DNA from: Ralstonia pickettii
GTDB taxonomy: Bacteria > Pseudomonadota > Gammaproteobacteria > Burkholderiales > Burkholderiaceae
Reading direction: 5' to 3'
NCBI RefSeq assembly: GCF_016466415.2
Contig: NZ_CP066771.1
Span: 2,170,001 to 2,234,000 of the forward strand
DNA: 64,000 bases
Positions 48,491-57,153 of the stretch are shown here, piece after piece. Position 1 is the first letter of the stretch. Every line of letters begins with the position of its first letter. The position numbers and the translations under genes are program-made. The notes below the pieces were generated by a model that saw only the letters and a list, made by a program, of their open reading frames with translations, was not told the origin of the DNA and did not search any database.

Positions 48491-49576
48491 TCAGTCAGCG
48501 AGCGCCCGATGCACCGCATCGGGCGTTTTGTATTTCAAGGCCAGATGAGGCCGTTCGTGGTTGTAGATATGCACGGCCTGCGCCACCATGCGTGCGGCCT
48601 GCTCTAGGTCGGCGGGGCGCTTGAGCAGCAACTCCCCTTTGAGGATGCCGTTGACCCGTTCGGCCAGGGCATTCTGGTAGCAGTCGTAGCCGTCGGTCAT
48701 GGAGCACGTGATGCCGTGCCGCTGATGGATGCGCTGGTACTCGGCTGAACAGTATTGGATGCCCCGATCCGAGTGATGAACCAGAGGCTGTCGCGTATGG
48801 CGCGTCTTCAGCGCCATCTTCAACGCCTGGGCGACCGACTCGGCATGCAGGCTGTCATGCACGCGGTAGCCCACGATCTTGCGCGAGTAGGCGTCAGTCA
48901 CCAGACTCAGGTACGCACAGCGCTGGGCGGTCGGCAGATAGGTAATGTCGGCCACCCAGACCTGCTCCGGCCCGGTGGGGATGACCTGGTTCGGGCCGTC
49001 CTTGAGCAGATTGGGATGGCGCCGGAAGCGATGATGACTGTGTGTGGTCTTGTGATACGCCCGCTGCGGCACGACCAGCAGCCGGGCTGCACGCAGGATA
49101 TCGAACAGGCGATCCCGGCCAACCTGGATGCCTGCCTCGGCCAGGGGCGTGCGCAGCACGTGCTGGAGCTTGCGCGTACCCAAGCGCGGCTGGCGCAGCC
49201 GTAAGTGGTTGACCAACGCACAGACCTTGGCCTCACGCGCGCTTTGCCGTGTCTCGCTTTGCTGGCGTTTGTAGTACGCCTGGCGGCTGATGCCAATGTA
49301 GCGGCAGGCCCTGCCCACACTCAGCCCTTGGACGAGCTTTTGCGTGAGGACCTGCCCGAAGGCTTTTTTACGACGCGCGCCCCATGCTCTTTCTGGATCA
49401 CGTCGATCACCGCCTCGAACAGGCGTGCCTTCTCTTGGGCCTCCCGCAACTGCACTTCCAATTCCTTGATGCGCTGCTCTGGCGTGAGCGACTTGCGCTG
49501 GCTGCTTTGATTTTCCATCGTGGTTTTGGCCTCCGCTGAGGCGCTCCAGTCCTGTCGTCCGTGCTTGCGCAACCAT
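48491..49576 (-). CDS. IS3-family transposase OrfB (made as OrfAB by -1 frameshift)
   Basis: Integrase-core transposase. The HTH_21 part KVCALVNHLRLRQPRLGTRKL is followed by the DDE domain: VWVADITYLP, LVHHSDRGIQYCS and NALAERVNGILKGEL. It has no good start of its own; a slippery A AAA AAG sits at 49363-49369 in the orfA overlap, so the working product is a fusion of about 409 residues from the ATG at 49719. Open frame limits are given. Confidence 0.92.
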   Translation of the reverse strand: MVAQARTTGLERLSGGQNHDGKSKQPAQVAHARAAHQGIGSAVAGGPREGTPVRGGDRRDPERAWGARRKKAFGQVLTQKLVQGLSVGRACRYIGISRQAYYKRQQSETRQSAREAKVCALVNHLRLRQPRLGTRKLQHVLRTPLAEAGIQVGRDRLFDILRAARLLVVPQRAYHKTTHSHHRFRRHPNLLKDGPNQVIPTGPEQVWVADITYLPTAQRCAYLSLVTDAYSRKIVGYRVHDSLHAESVAQALKMALKTRHTRQPLVHHSDRGIQYCSAEYQRIHQRHGITCSMTDGYDCYQNALAERVNGILKGELLLKRPADLEQAARMVAQAVHIYNHERPHLALKYKTPDAVHRALAD

Positions 49577-49719
49577 ACCAGCACCGTCGAGCGACCCTGA
49601 ATGCCATAGCGTCGCTGTGCCTCTTTGTAGGTCAGCTCGCCTTTTTCCACCTGCTCAACCACTGCCAACTTAAAAGCCAGCGTGTAGTCCCTCTGCGTTC
49701 GCTTCTTCTGCCCTTCCAT
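49321..49719 (-). CDS. IS3-family OrfA (helix-turn-helix protein)
   Basis: 132 residues from the ATG at 49719 (MEGQKKRTQRDYTLAFKLAV). N-terminal helix-turn-helix (KEAQRRYGIQGRSTVLVWLRKHG) and a C-terminal leucine-zipper-like coil (RIKELEVQLREAQEKARLFE). Alone it acts as a DNA-binding regulator; with frameshift it forms the front of the transposase. Confidence 0.9.
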   Translation of the reverse strand: MEGQKKRTQRDYTLAFKLAVVEQVEKGELTYKEAQRRYGIQGRSTVLVWLRKHGRQDWSASAEAKTTMENQSSQRKSLTPEQRIKELEVQLREAQEKARLFEAVIDVIQKEHGARVVKKPSGRSSRKSSSKG

Positions 49720-49782
49720 CTTGACGCTCACTCCCTGTCGGGGAAAAAGTGTCAACCTTATTCAGGACGGGTCAGCGCCATG

Positions 49783-49814
49783 AAAAACGCCGGGACATTC
49801 CCGGCGTTTTTTTT
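49783..49814. terminator. bidirectional terminator right of the IS3 element
   Basis: ACGCCGGGA (49787-49795) pairs with TCCCGGCGT (49799-49807) over a 3-base loop; eight T follow on the right and five A precede on the left. It serves the leftward phosphatase gene. Before the IS3 insertion it lay about 30 bp after the stop of the gene at 48177-48449 and would have ended that transcript too. Confidence 0.85.
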
Positions 49815-49831
49815 GTCTGCTTGGCAGTGCA

Positions 49832-51565
49832 TCAATGCAGATGCGGCAGACGCTTCGTGCCTTCGATCTGCACGGCTTGCAGTTCATGCGGCTTGAGGCC
49901 CAGCTCGCTCAGGATGGTCGGCGCGATCTGATTGGTATCGACGCGCTCGTCCACGATGCCAGCGTTGACACCCGCCCCCCACACCACGATCGGCACATGG
50001 CGATTTTCGGGACGGAAGCCGCCGTGCTCGGCGATCTTCGATAGCTTGCTGCCAGCCCACACCGTGCCCTGCTGCGCGATACCGACGACATCCGGAACGC
50101 GATCATCGCTGGGCTTCGCGCCAAAGAAGTCAGCCACCTCCTCGCCCACCACGAAGCGGCTCGCGCCGGCTTGCGTAAAGGGCTTGGCGACGGCATTGCC
50201 CGCCGCATCCGAACCCAGCCCTGTACCCGAGTAGCCCAGCAGGAACTGCTTCGTAAAGTGCAGTGCGGCCGGTGAGCGGTCGTTCAACCACAGCAGAATG
50301 CCGTCGTCGTCCATCGCGTGCGCAACGAGATGCGGCTTGGTCGCGTCCTTGCACGTCGCGGCGTACTTTTCCCATGCGCAGTTGAGCGCGTCGATCATGT
50401 CGCCGTCGTTGATGATGGTGAGGTCTGCACGGCTGTTAGGTGACTGGCCGTGCTTGGCCGACACGATCACCACCGTGTTGGATGGGTCGGCCGCCTTGAC
50501 CAGCTCGCCCAGCTTGTTGTCGACGAAGGTGAGCGCGCTTTGCAGGACCACGCCCGGCACCGTGCCACTGTTGGTGTAGCCACCCAGGCCACCCGACACC
50601 TTGTTGGCAGTGTTGGATGGGTCCGGGTAATACGCCGACTTGTTCAGCTTCTGTGCGGTCGACACAGCCTGGAAGTTCATGCCAAGAATGGCAGGCACGC
50701 CCGGCGTGCCGTTGCCGGCGTGGTCGTGACCCTTGAGCCAGTTCAACACGGCCTGCACCTTGAAGCTGTCGTAACGTTGCGTGTTTGTATTGTCTTTCGT
50801 CCAGTCGGCGCCGGGCCCGGCCGGCAGCGACGGGTCGGTCACGGAGCTGTTGATCTCGGGCGCGAACAGGTCGTCGATACCCTGGCCACTCGGTCCGTTG
50901 AGGATTTCGTACGCGGCATGCTTGTCCGACCATGCCGTATGCAGGCCGTGCTTGCGCGCCACTTCGAATACCGTGTTGACCTTCAGATACTGGTGCGGAT
51001 ACACCGGCGCGCAGGTGACGGGCGATACCGGTAGAAGCGCCGGATCGATCAGGTCCAGCGCGCGGCCCGTCAGTTGCGAGATCTTCGAAAGATCGGCATA
51101 CAGGCCCGGGATGCCCTGGCCGCTGTCAAGACGGTTCGGGTCTTTCGCGATGACCTCGGCATAGAAAACTTCAGCACCCGGCTTGGTGGAGTGGCAGTTG
51201 GCGGCCGTCGTGCCGGCCGGAAGCAGGCTGCGGCTGTACGCGTCGTCGTAGTAGATGCCGGTGGTCTTCGGGTTGCCGCCGGTGACCTGGCCGACCATGC
51301 CCGGAAACGAGTCCGACGGGAACGGTGTGCGCGCATTGCGGTAGCTCACGCCCTGGCGCACGAGGCGCGCCAGCGTGGAACCCGGATGGTTGCCGACGTA
51401 CCAGTCAAGATCGGACTGATGCAAGCCGTCGACCGAAATCAGCAGGACATGCTTCGCGCGCGCGTGGCTCGCATGATCGTCATCGTCATCGGCGTGCACG
51501 TGTGCAGACAGACCACATGCCAGCGTGGAAAGCACGGCAACAGCAAGAGTTTTCTGGGGGGACAC
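49832..51565 (-). CDS. exported type I phosphodiesterase / nucleotide pyrophosphatase-like protein, GTG start
   Basis: 577 residues. GTG 51565 follows AGAGGAGA and is followed at once by a signal peptide (about 1-26, LAVAVLSTLACGLSAHVHA) and an Asp/His-rich stretch. The body is an alkaline-phosphatase superfamily domain: HVLLISVDGLHQSDLDW (metal Asp), TPFPSDSFPGMVGQVTGG with the Thr/Ser nucleophile zone, SDKHAAYE, VIVSAKHGQSPN (metal His) and a late AEHGGFRPENRHVPIVVWG. Periplasmic phosphodiester or phosphonate hydrolysis is likely; the substrate is unknown. Confidence 0.87.
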   Translation of the reverse strand: MSPQKTLAVAVLSTLACGLSAHVHADDDDDHASHARAKHVLLISVDGLHQSDLDWYVGNHPGSTLARLVRQGVSYRNARTPFPSDSFPGMVGQVTGGNPKTTGIYYDDAYSRSLLPAGTTAANCHSTKPGAEVFYAEVIAKDPNRLDSGQGIPGLYADLSKISQLTGRALDLIDPALLPVSPVTCAPVYPHQYLKVNTVFEVARKHGLHTAWSDKHAAYEILNGPSGQGIDDLFAPEINSSVTDPSLPAGPGADWTKDNTNTQRYDSFKVQAVLNWLKGHDHAGNGTPGVPAILGMNFQAVSTAQKLNKSAYYPDPSNTANKVSGGLGGYTNSGTVPGVVLQSALTFVDNKLGELVKAADPSNTVVIVSAKHGQSPNSRADLTIINDGDMIDALNCAWEKYAATCKDATKPHLVAHAMDDDGILLWLNDRSPAALHFTKQFLLGYSGTGLGSDAAGNAVAKPFTQAGASRFVVGEEVADFFGAKPSDDRVPDVVGIAQQGTVWAGSKLSKIAEHGGFRPENRHVPIVVWGAGVNAGIVDERVDTNQIAPTILSELGLKPHELQAVQIEGTKRLPHLH

Positions 51566-51787
51566 GGGTTTCTCCTCTGGATTACCGCCATCGGGCGGCC
51601 CGCTCACGCTAGCCTTGCTGTATGTCGGCCCGGCGACCCGTCCGTGTCGCTCGCATGACAAATGTAACGTCGGCCCGCCGGCCGGATGAGCCAACGTTTG
51701 CACCATCATCAACCGTTCGGGCGGTTCTACTAGAATGGCGTGCCCGTCGTTCCGTCCAATCGCGTTTCTCTCCAGTTCCGTTCGCTC

Positions 51788-52609
51788 ATGCTGCTGCCTT
51801 CGCGTGCCCCGCTCCGCCTTCTGCTCCGTCTTTCCTTGGTCTTGGTTAGCGCGTTGTCAATCAGCGCTGCCCAGGCACAGACGGCCCCTGCCGCCAACGC
51901 GGAAAACAGCGCCGAGGCCGGCGACTGGAGCATCGCTGTCGGCCCGGCGATTTACATGTCGCCCAAGTATCCCGGTGCAAAATCAAGCTTCGTGTTTCCG
52001 TGGATCGATCAGGAGATCGAATACCGGCATCGCTTCTTTTCCAAGGGGATGGACTTTGCAGGCGTGTACCTCGCCAACGACGACACATGGCAGGTGGGCG
52101 GCAACTTCCAGTTCGACCCGACGTGGCGCCATGCGCATGACGACGCGCGCCTGAATGGTCTGGGCAATGTCAACGCCACGGTGCGCGCCAAGGCGTTCGC
52201 GCAGTACACGGTGTCGTTCCTCACGCTGTCCACCGATGCGGAGCAGGACATCCTCGGCAACCGCCAGGGGTTGATCGCCAACGCCGATGCCTACGCGAGC
52301 GCGCCGGTCGGCCGCTGGCTGTTCAGCCTTGGCACCGGCGTGTCGTGGACGAACGGTCAGTACACGCGTACGTTCTTTGGCGTGGACGATGGGCAGAGCG
52401 CGCGTTCGGGCCTGCCGGTATTTGCCACGCATGCGGGGCTGCGCGACATCCACTTCAACGCCATCGTCACGTGCAAGCTCGATGACCGGTGGACGGCCAA
52501 TGGCTCGCTCACGGTGGCACGGCTGCGTGGCGATGCGGCAGACAGTCCGATCACCCAGCGCCGCCAGCAGACCACGGCCATGGCCTCGCTCACGTACCGG
52601 TTCCGCTGA
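51788..52609 (+). CDS. MipA/OmpV-family outer-membrane protein
   Basis: 273 residues. Signal peptide (about 1-30, ending ISAAQA), then a beta-barrel with WSIAVGPAIYMSPKYPGA near the start, the family hallmark, and an aromatic C-terminus ASLTYRFR that fits barrel insertion. MipA/OmpV proteins link outer membrane and murein-synthesis proteins or act in drug or osmotic responses. The frame is open to a GTG at 51740; ATG 51788 gives the better signal peptide. Divergent from the phosphodiesterase gene. Confidence 0.87.
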   Translation: MLLPSRAPLRLLLRLSLVLVSALSISAAQAQTAPAANAENSAEAGDWSIAVGPAIYMSPKYPGAKSSFVFPWIDQEIEYRHRFFSKGMDFAGVYLANDDTWQVGGNFQFDPTWRHAHDDARLNGLGNVNATVRAKAFAQYTVSFLTLSTDAEQDILGNRQGLIANADAYASAPVGRWLFSLGTGVSWTNGQYTRTFFGVDDGQSARSGLPVFATHAGLRDIHFNAIVTCKLDDRWTANGSLTVARLRGDAADSPITQRRQQTTAMASLTYRFR

Positions 52610-52909
52610 CAGCGCGCCCAGAATCGGGCGCGGTGATGTGCGCAATCGCTTGCGCATGGAGGTGAAATTCGCGTGGCAAACCTGTGCACACGAGGCAATC
52701 CGCTTATGAAACCAGAACTTGGCCCGCGCGCCTCTCAGCCAAAAGGACCATGCTTCCTTTTCACAACAGGTATGCAGGTGGACTAGCGCAATCGCCCTGT
52801 TTTTTTTGCTAGTCTGTTTGGAAAGCGGCGATCACTTCCGATCAATGCACGGGCAGTGAACGGTGTCTTCCCACCGGCGGCGGACACCGCAAGACAGGAG
52901 GGCTTGACC
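52610..52909. other. intergenic region
   Basis: 300 bp between the MipA-family gene and the coiled-coil protein gene. A T8 tract lies near 52800. No gene, RNA or repeat is supported. Confidence 0.4.
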
Positions 52910-53377
52910 ATGTTGCGGTGGATTGCAAACTGGGCCTTGAGCCACGCACCCTCTCCCGAGAAGCAGGCCGAACGCGCGCTAAGCGAATTGCGCATGGAGC
53001 TGTACCAGGCAGAGCAGCGCGTGATGGATGCACAAATGCACGCGGACTACTACCGCGCCCGTCTCATATTCCTGGAAGACGTCGTCAAGAAGGGCATCGA
53101 GCGCGTGTCCGACCAGCGCAAGGGCAAGCAGGAAAGCGCCCACGCATTGCGCGCCGGTCTCAAGTTCACGGCCGAGCTGTGGCGCGAATCGCAATCGCGC
53201 GACTCACACATGCTCAAGCGCCGCACGGCGATGTCGTTCATCGACCCGCACGACGCCCAGGCCGACGACTCGCACGCGCCCAAGATCCACCACTTCTCGA
53301 AGATCCCCGTGGATTCGCCGTTCGACGACAACGTGAGTGCGCTGCCCTCCAAGCACGCCGCGGCGGAGAAGGCGTAG
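52910..53377 (+). CDS. hypothetical coiled-coil protein, 155 residues
   Basis: Not recognised. CAGGAGG lies before the ATG. Cytoplasmic by sequence: a short hydrophobic N-terminus MLRWIANWALS, then a long helix with heptad pattern (about 20-70, RALSELRMELYQAEQRVMDA), basic middle and an acidic/His-rich, probably disordered tail. The LLxMELYxAE pattern and the LEDVVKKG segment suggest a conserved Burkholderiaceae small protein. Single-gene transcript. Confidence 0.65.
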   Translation: MLRWIANWALSHAPSPEKQAERALSELRMELYQAEQRVMDAQMHADYYRARLIFLEDVVKKGIERVSDQRKGKQESAHALRAGLKFTAELWRESQSRDSHMLKRRTAMSFIDPHDAQADDSHAPKIHHFSKIPVDSPFDDNVSALPSKHAAAEKA

Positions 53378-53466
53378 CGCGTGAGCTGGCCGGCGCGGCC
53401 AGCCGCCCGCAGTGCCGCCGCGTCAGGTGCGTCGACGCGCTCGGCTCCGTGCGCGGGCGGTGGCGC

Positions 53467-53951
53467 CTACGGTGCCACCATCGACAGGCCGTATTGCGCA
53501 AAGATGCGTTGCAGCTCGCCGCTGGCGCGCAGTGCATTGAGCGCGGTCTCCAGCGCCTGCGCCAGTTCTCGCTGATCCGCCTTGACGGCCATGCCGATCG
53601 CCCAACCGCGGGCCGGCAGCAGCGGCGACTGCAGTTCGGTCGCCACAAACCGTGTGGCAGATTGATTCTGCATCTTCAGCGCACTTTCATATTGCGCCCG
53701 CGTCACCATTGCCGCGGCAATCTGGCCGGAGAACAGCGCACGCAGCGCCTCGTTGGCCTCCGGATAGATCTTCACCTTGTCGCGCAGCGCGCCGTTGGCA
53801 CTGGAAAGCAGCGCACTCGCCCCGCCCGACCCCTGCTCGGCGCCGGCCGCCTGACCGGCGAGGTCTTCGAAGCTGCTGACCTTGCGGACGCGGTCGCTGT
53901 CGTACACCAGCACATAGCCTTCGCGAAGGTACGGCGCGAATATCAGACATG
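53467..53951 (-). pseudogene. 3' fragment of an amino-acid ABC binding-protein gene
   Basis: About 160 codons matching the C-terminal half of an SBP_bac_3 binding protein: FAPYLREGYVLVYDSDRVRK, then LFSGQIAAAMVTRAQYESAL, ending ALNALRASGELQRIFAQYGL. The frame has no N-terminal lobe or signal peptide; homology ends near 53951. No promoter or start is seen, so it is read as a remnant. Confidence 0.75.
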
Positions 53952-54175
53952 GCGCCAGACCCCGTGCGGCGACGCTGGATGTGCATGATGCTCACGACAG
54001 GGATCAGTCCGGCCCCGACGGTCTCTGCGGCCCCCGCACGCGTCACGCTGTTGCGTCTGCAGGACGGCCTGTACGCCGCGCGCGCTGCCAACGCAGAAGC
54101 CTCGGGCGCGAATGCCGGAGAAGTCGTGCCCACGCTGGTGCACACGACGGGAGACAACGACAATACGGCGACAAC

Positions 54176-55306
54176 ATGCAGAACACACGCCTTCGACCCT
54201 GCGTCCTGACCGCCATTGCAGCCGCTCTCGGTTGCGCAGCGAGTGGCGCCATCGCACAATCGTCGGCCACCCTCTACGGCACGGTCGATGCCGGCCTCCA
54301 GTATCAATACCGCAGTGCGGCCGGCGGCGGCGTCACCTAAGTGCATTCGGGTGGCATCAGCCCGAGCATCTGGGGCCTCAAGGGATCGGAAGACCTGGGC
54401 AGTGGGTTGAAGGCCAACTTCAACCTCGAAGGGCATTTCAGCAGCGACACCGGGACGCTCACCACCGGCCCCGGCTTCAGCTCCGAGCTGTTCCGCCGGC
54501 AAGCGAACGTTGGCCTCAGCGGCAACTGGGAAGCGATCACGCTTGGGCGCCAGTACAGTCCGGCGCCCACCGGAACGATCGGCACGGAAGTGCGCGGCTT
54601 CAAGGAGCAGTTCTCGAACCTGTACGGCTGGGCCTACAACCAGCTCCCCGCACCGGGCAACGCAGTGGGCGCGGGCACCAACCCCGGCAACGACGTGGGC
54701 GTGTTCATCGGCAATGCACTGCAGTACGCCAACAACTTCGGCACCGTGTGGCTGGGCGTTGCGTATTCATTTGGCGAGACTGCCGGCAGCTTCCGGCGCG
54801 GCAATGAACTCTCGCTGGGTGCCACCTACACGGGGCCGGCCACAGTCGGCCTCGGCTATCAGTCGACGGCAGACAGCTGCACGGGCGAGACCCTCAGCCG
54901 CCTTTGGAGCGCAGGTGTGGCCGTACGGTTCGGCGCCTTTACGGGCCGCGTGAATTACATCTGCGTCACCAATGACGCGCCGGCCGGCCAACGTGTGTCA
55001 GACGTCAAATCGATCGGTGCCGGGCTCGACTACAAGTGGAGCCCCGCCAATACCGCCACGCTGGCGGGCTACTACAGCAAGTACGAAAGCAGCACCCACG
55101 ACAGCTCTACCAAGTCGGTCGTGCTGGGCAACGACTACACCTTCCCCAAACGCACCACGCTTTACGCGCAACTTGTGTACGTCAATGCGGGCGCAGTGGG
55201 CACGGTGGACCCGCTGGAAAGTCTCAAGACTTCCATCGTTGCGGGCGGTACGGCGCCGGGCGCGAAGACCGTGCTGGCGGGTGTGGGGCTGAAGCATTCG
55301 TTCTGA
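54176..55306 (+). pseudogene. Gram-negative porin with in-frame stop at codon 55
   Basis: A trimeric-porin gene (OmpC/Porin_4 type) of 377 codons. The first 54 codons give a signal peptide (MQNTRLRPCVLTAIAAALGC to AIAQ) and the start of the barrel, SSATLYGTVDAGLQYQY. A TAA follows at 54338-54340, then the same frame goes on unbroken: VHSGGISPSIWGLKGSEDLG to the C-terminal Phe (LKHSF). One base change from a sense codon such as AAA or CAA explains it. The GTG at 54341 is not a plausible true start because it has no signal sequence. Confidence 0.85.
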
Positions 55307-55327
55307 GCCGTACCTGAGCAGAAAAAA

Positions 55328-55355
55328 CCCTTGGCCAACACCAAGGTTTTTTTTT
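55328..55355 (+). terminator. terminator after the porin
   Basis: CCTTGG (55329-55334) pairs with CCAAGG (55341-55346) followed by nine T. Confidence 0.85.
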
Positions 55356-55495
55356 CGTCCCTCGGATGCGAAGACGACGCACGAATCCTGACGCAGCGCA
55401 TGGTCTGGGCAGGCGATCCGCGCTACGCTGACGTATCCTCAACATCACGATTCCTGCCCGCCCAGGCCACCCGGCGGGTACTCATTGGAGGTGCC

Positions 55496-56407
55496 TTGAT
55501 CCGCGTCCTGCCTGCCTTTTTACTGGGCACATTTAGCTCAATCCTGCTTGCCTTGAACACGCTGTTCTGGAGCGTGCCGCTGTTCACGCTGTCAGCGTTC
55601 AAGCTGCTGGTGCCGGCAGTGGCCGTCCGCCGCCGGATCGACCCGATGCTCAACTGGGTCGCAACGCGCTGGATCGGTTGCAACAATGCCTGGATCGGCG
55701 TGCTGCAACGTGAGCCGTGGAGCGTGGAAGGCGCCGACAACCTGCGCTACGCGGGTTGGTACCTCGTCAATTGCAACCATCGGTCTTGGGTGGACATCTT
55801 CGTGTTGCAGCGGGTGTTGAACCGGCGCATCCCACTGCTCAAGTTCTTCCTCAAGCAACAGCTGATCTACGTGCCGGTCATCGGCCTGGCTTGGTGGGCG
55901 CTGGATTTTCCGTTCATGCGGCGGCACTCCAAGGCAGCGCTGCGCAAGCACCCCGAGCTGCGCAATCAAGATCGCGAAACCACGCGTCGCGCCTGTGCCA
56001 AGTTCGCGCACGTGCCGACCAGCGTCATGAACTTTGCCGAAGGCACGCGGTACACCCCGGCAAAGCACCGGACGCAGTCGTCCCCCTATCGTCATCTGCT
56101 CAAGCCGAAGGCCGGCGCCCTGGCCCTGACGCTCAACGCCATGGGCGGAAGGTTCCAGTCGCTGCTCGATATCAGCATCGCCTATCCGGACGGCACACCG
56201 AGCTTCTGGCAACTGGCCTCCGGCCACGCCGGCCGGGTGATGGTGCATATCCGCGAGCTGCCGATCCCGCCGGATTTCTGCACGCACGACTACAGCACCG
56301 ACTCAGCCTTTCGCAGCGATTTTCACCGCTGGCTCACCGAACTCTGGGAGGAGAAAGACCAGCAGATCGAAAACATGCTGGCGCAGGCAGCCAACCGCGT
56401 GGCGTAG
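55496..56407 (+). CDS. PlsC/YihG-type acyltransferase, TTG start
   Basis: 303 residues, inner-membrane lysophospholipid-type acyltransferase. The HX4D motif occurs as NHRSWVD, then FPEGTR-like NFAEGTRYTP. Two hydrophobic segments at the N-terminus (about 1-40, AFLLGTFSSILLALNTLF). The frame is open to 55331 but that stretch runs through the porin terminator, so it is not coding. TTG 55496 has TTGGAGG upstream at a good spacing and gives the family length. Likely acyl acceptor is a lysophospholipid. Confidence 0.87.
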   Translation: MIRVLPAFLLGTFSSILLALNTLFWSVPLFTLSAFKLLVPAVAVRRRIDPMLNWVATRWIGCNNAWIGVLQREPWSVEGADNLRYAGWYLVNCNHRSWVDIFVLQRVLNRRIPLLKFFLKQQLIYVPVIGLAWWALDFPFMRRHSKAALRKHPELRNQDRETTRRACAKFAHVPTSVMNFAEGTRYTPAKHRTQSSPYRHLLKPKAGALALTLNAMGGRFQSLLDISIAYPDGTPSFWQLASGHAGRVMVHIRELPIPPDFCTHDYSTDSAFRSDFHRWLTELWEEKDQQIENMLAQAANRVA

Positions 56408-56452
56408 CCTTCGCGTCGATGCTTTTTGACTAGGTGATCGAAGCGCCAAACA

Positions 56453-56487
56453 AAAAGCCCCTTGGCCGTAAAGCCAAGGGGCTTTTG
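56453..56487 (+). terminator. terminator after the acyltransferase gene
   Basis: An 11-base stem, AGCCCCTTGGC (56456-56466) with GCCAAGGGGCT (56473-56483), is followed by TTT and preceded by AAAA. Confidence 0.8.
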
Positions 56488-56500
56488 CTACTGCTGGCGG

Positions 56501-56524
56501 GCTGGCGGAGCGGTGAGTCTGGGG
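56501..56524 (+). repeat. 24-bp direct repeat, copy 1
   Basis: GCTGGCGGAGCG...TGAGTCTG...GG, matching 59727-59750 at 22 of 24 positions, each copy lying shortly after a terminator. The pair brackets the PepSY/DUF347 cluster and the broken regulator. Confidence 0.5.
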
Positions 56525-56731
56525 CGGGCCTGTCTCAGCTCGTTCCCTGCCAATCGATTCAGGGTGGATCTGCCTCAGCGCCGAGCGGAGGCGCGTGGTC
56601 GAGCAGTGCACAGAGCCTGAAGCAGGTGAACCGGCTTGGCCCTGGGAATTTCGCATCGTCTCAGTGCCACCTAAGTCTGCCTGCGTAGCTTCTCCATTGC
56701 GCACCTCCGCGCGCATGTCAGGAGAAGCACC

Positions 56732-57067
56732 ATGTACCGCTACACCAAGCTTTCCCTCCTCGCCATTGCCATCGCGATGACGGGCGCGGCCGCCTACGCC
56801 GCCAAAGCCCACATTCAAAACGACGCCCTCGCTGTCACACAAGCAAAGATCCCGCTGACTCAAGCTGTCGCGGCTGCAGAGCAGCACGCCAATGGCAAGG
56901 CGTCACGCGCCGAATACGAGCAGTCGAAACAGGGCTGGGTGTACGACGTGGAAGTTGTGAGCGGAGCCAAAGTCTTCGACGTTCGGATCGATGCCGACAA
57001 GGGCACGGTCATTTCCGCTGTCGAGGACAAGGCCGATCACGACGACGTTCACGACAAGCAAGACTGA
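56732..57067 (+). CDS. exported PepSY-domain protein
   Basis: 111 residues. Signal peptide about 1-23 (TGAAAYA-AK), then one PepSY domain (about 40-95): ITLTQAVAAAE-like helix KIPLTQAVAAAEQHANGKAS, then VYDVEVVSGAKVFDVRIDAD. PepSY proteins are small periplasmic sensors or inhibitors, often linked to two-component genes and metal stress. GGAGAAGCACC lies before the ATG. First gene of a cluster with two DUF347 proteins. Confidence 0.87.
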   Translation: MYRYTKLSLLAIAIAMTGAAAYAAKAHIQNDALAVTQAKIPLTQAVAAAEQHANGKASRAEYEQSKQGWVYDVEVVSGAKVFDVRIDADKGTVISAVEDKADHDDVHDKQD

Positions 57068-57153
57068 TTGCGTACGGCAACCCTGGGTCTATGTCGAGGC
57101 TAAGTCCGCTCGACCAAACTGCCCTCAGGTTCCCACTAAAGCGAGGACACATC

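Larger units (their letters stand above)
48460..49774 (-). mobile_element. complete IS3-family insertion sequence
   Basis: 1315 bp. Terminal inverted repeats of 26 bp (48460-48485 and 49749-49774) match at 19 positions, both ending in GGTTGACAC toward the inside. Flanked by a 3-bp duplication GCG (48457-48459 and 49775-49777). Carries orfA and orfB with a frameshift motif, all intact. Confidence 0.92.

Noticed and set aside
53949-54209. Plus-strand open frame of 86 codons before the porin
   Set aside because: Composition does not match a gene, no ribosome-binding site, and it overlaps the porin signal-peptide region.
54341-55306. GTG at 54341 as the true porin start
   Set aside because: It would leave the porin without signal peptide and first strand, which are present in the same frame upstream of the TAA.
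55331-55495. N-terminal extension of the acyltransferase
   Set aside because: The extension would translate the porin terminator hairpin and its T tract; a TTG with a good ribosome-binding site at 55496 fits better.
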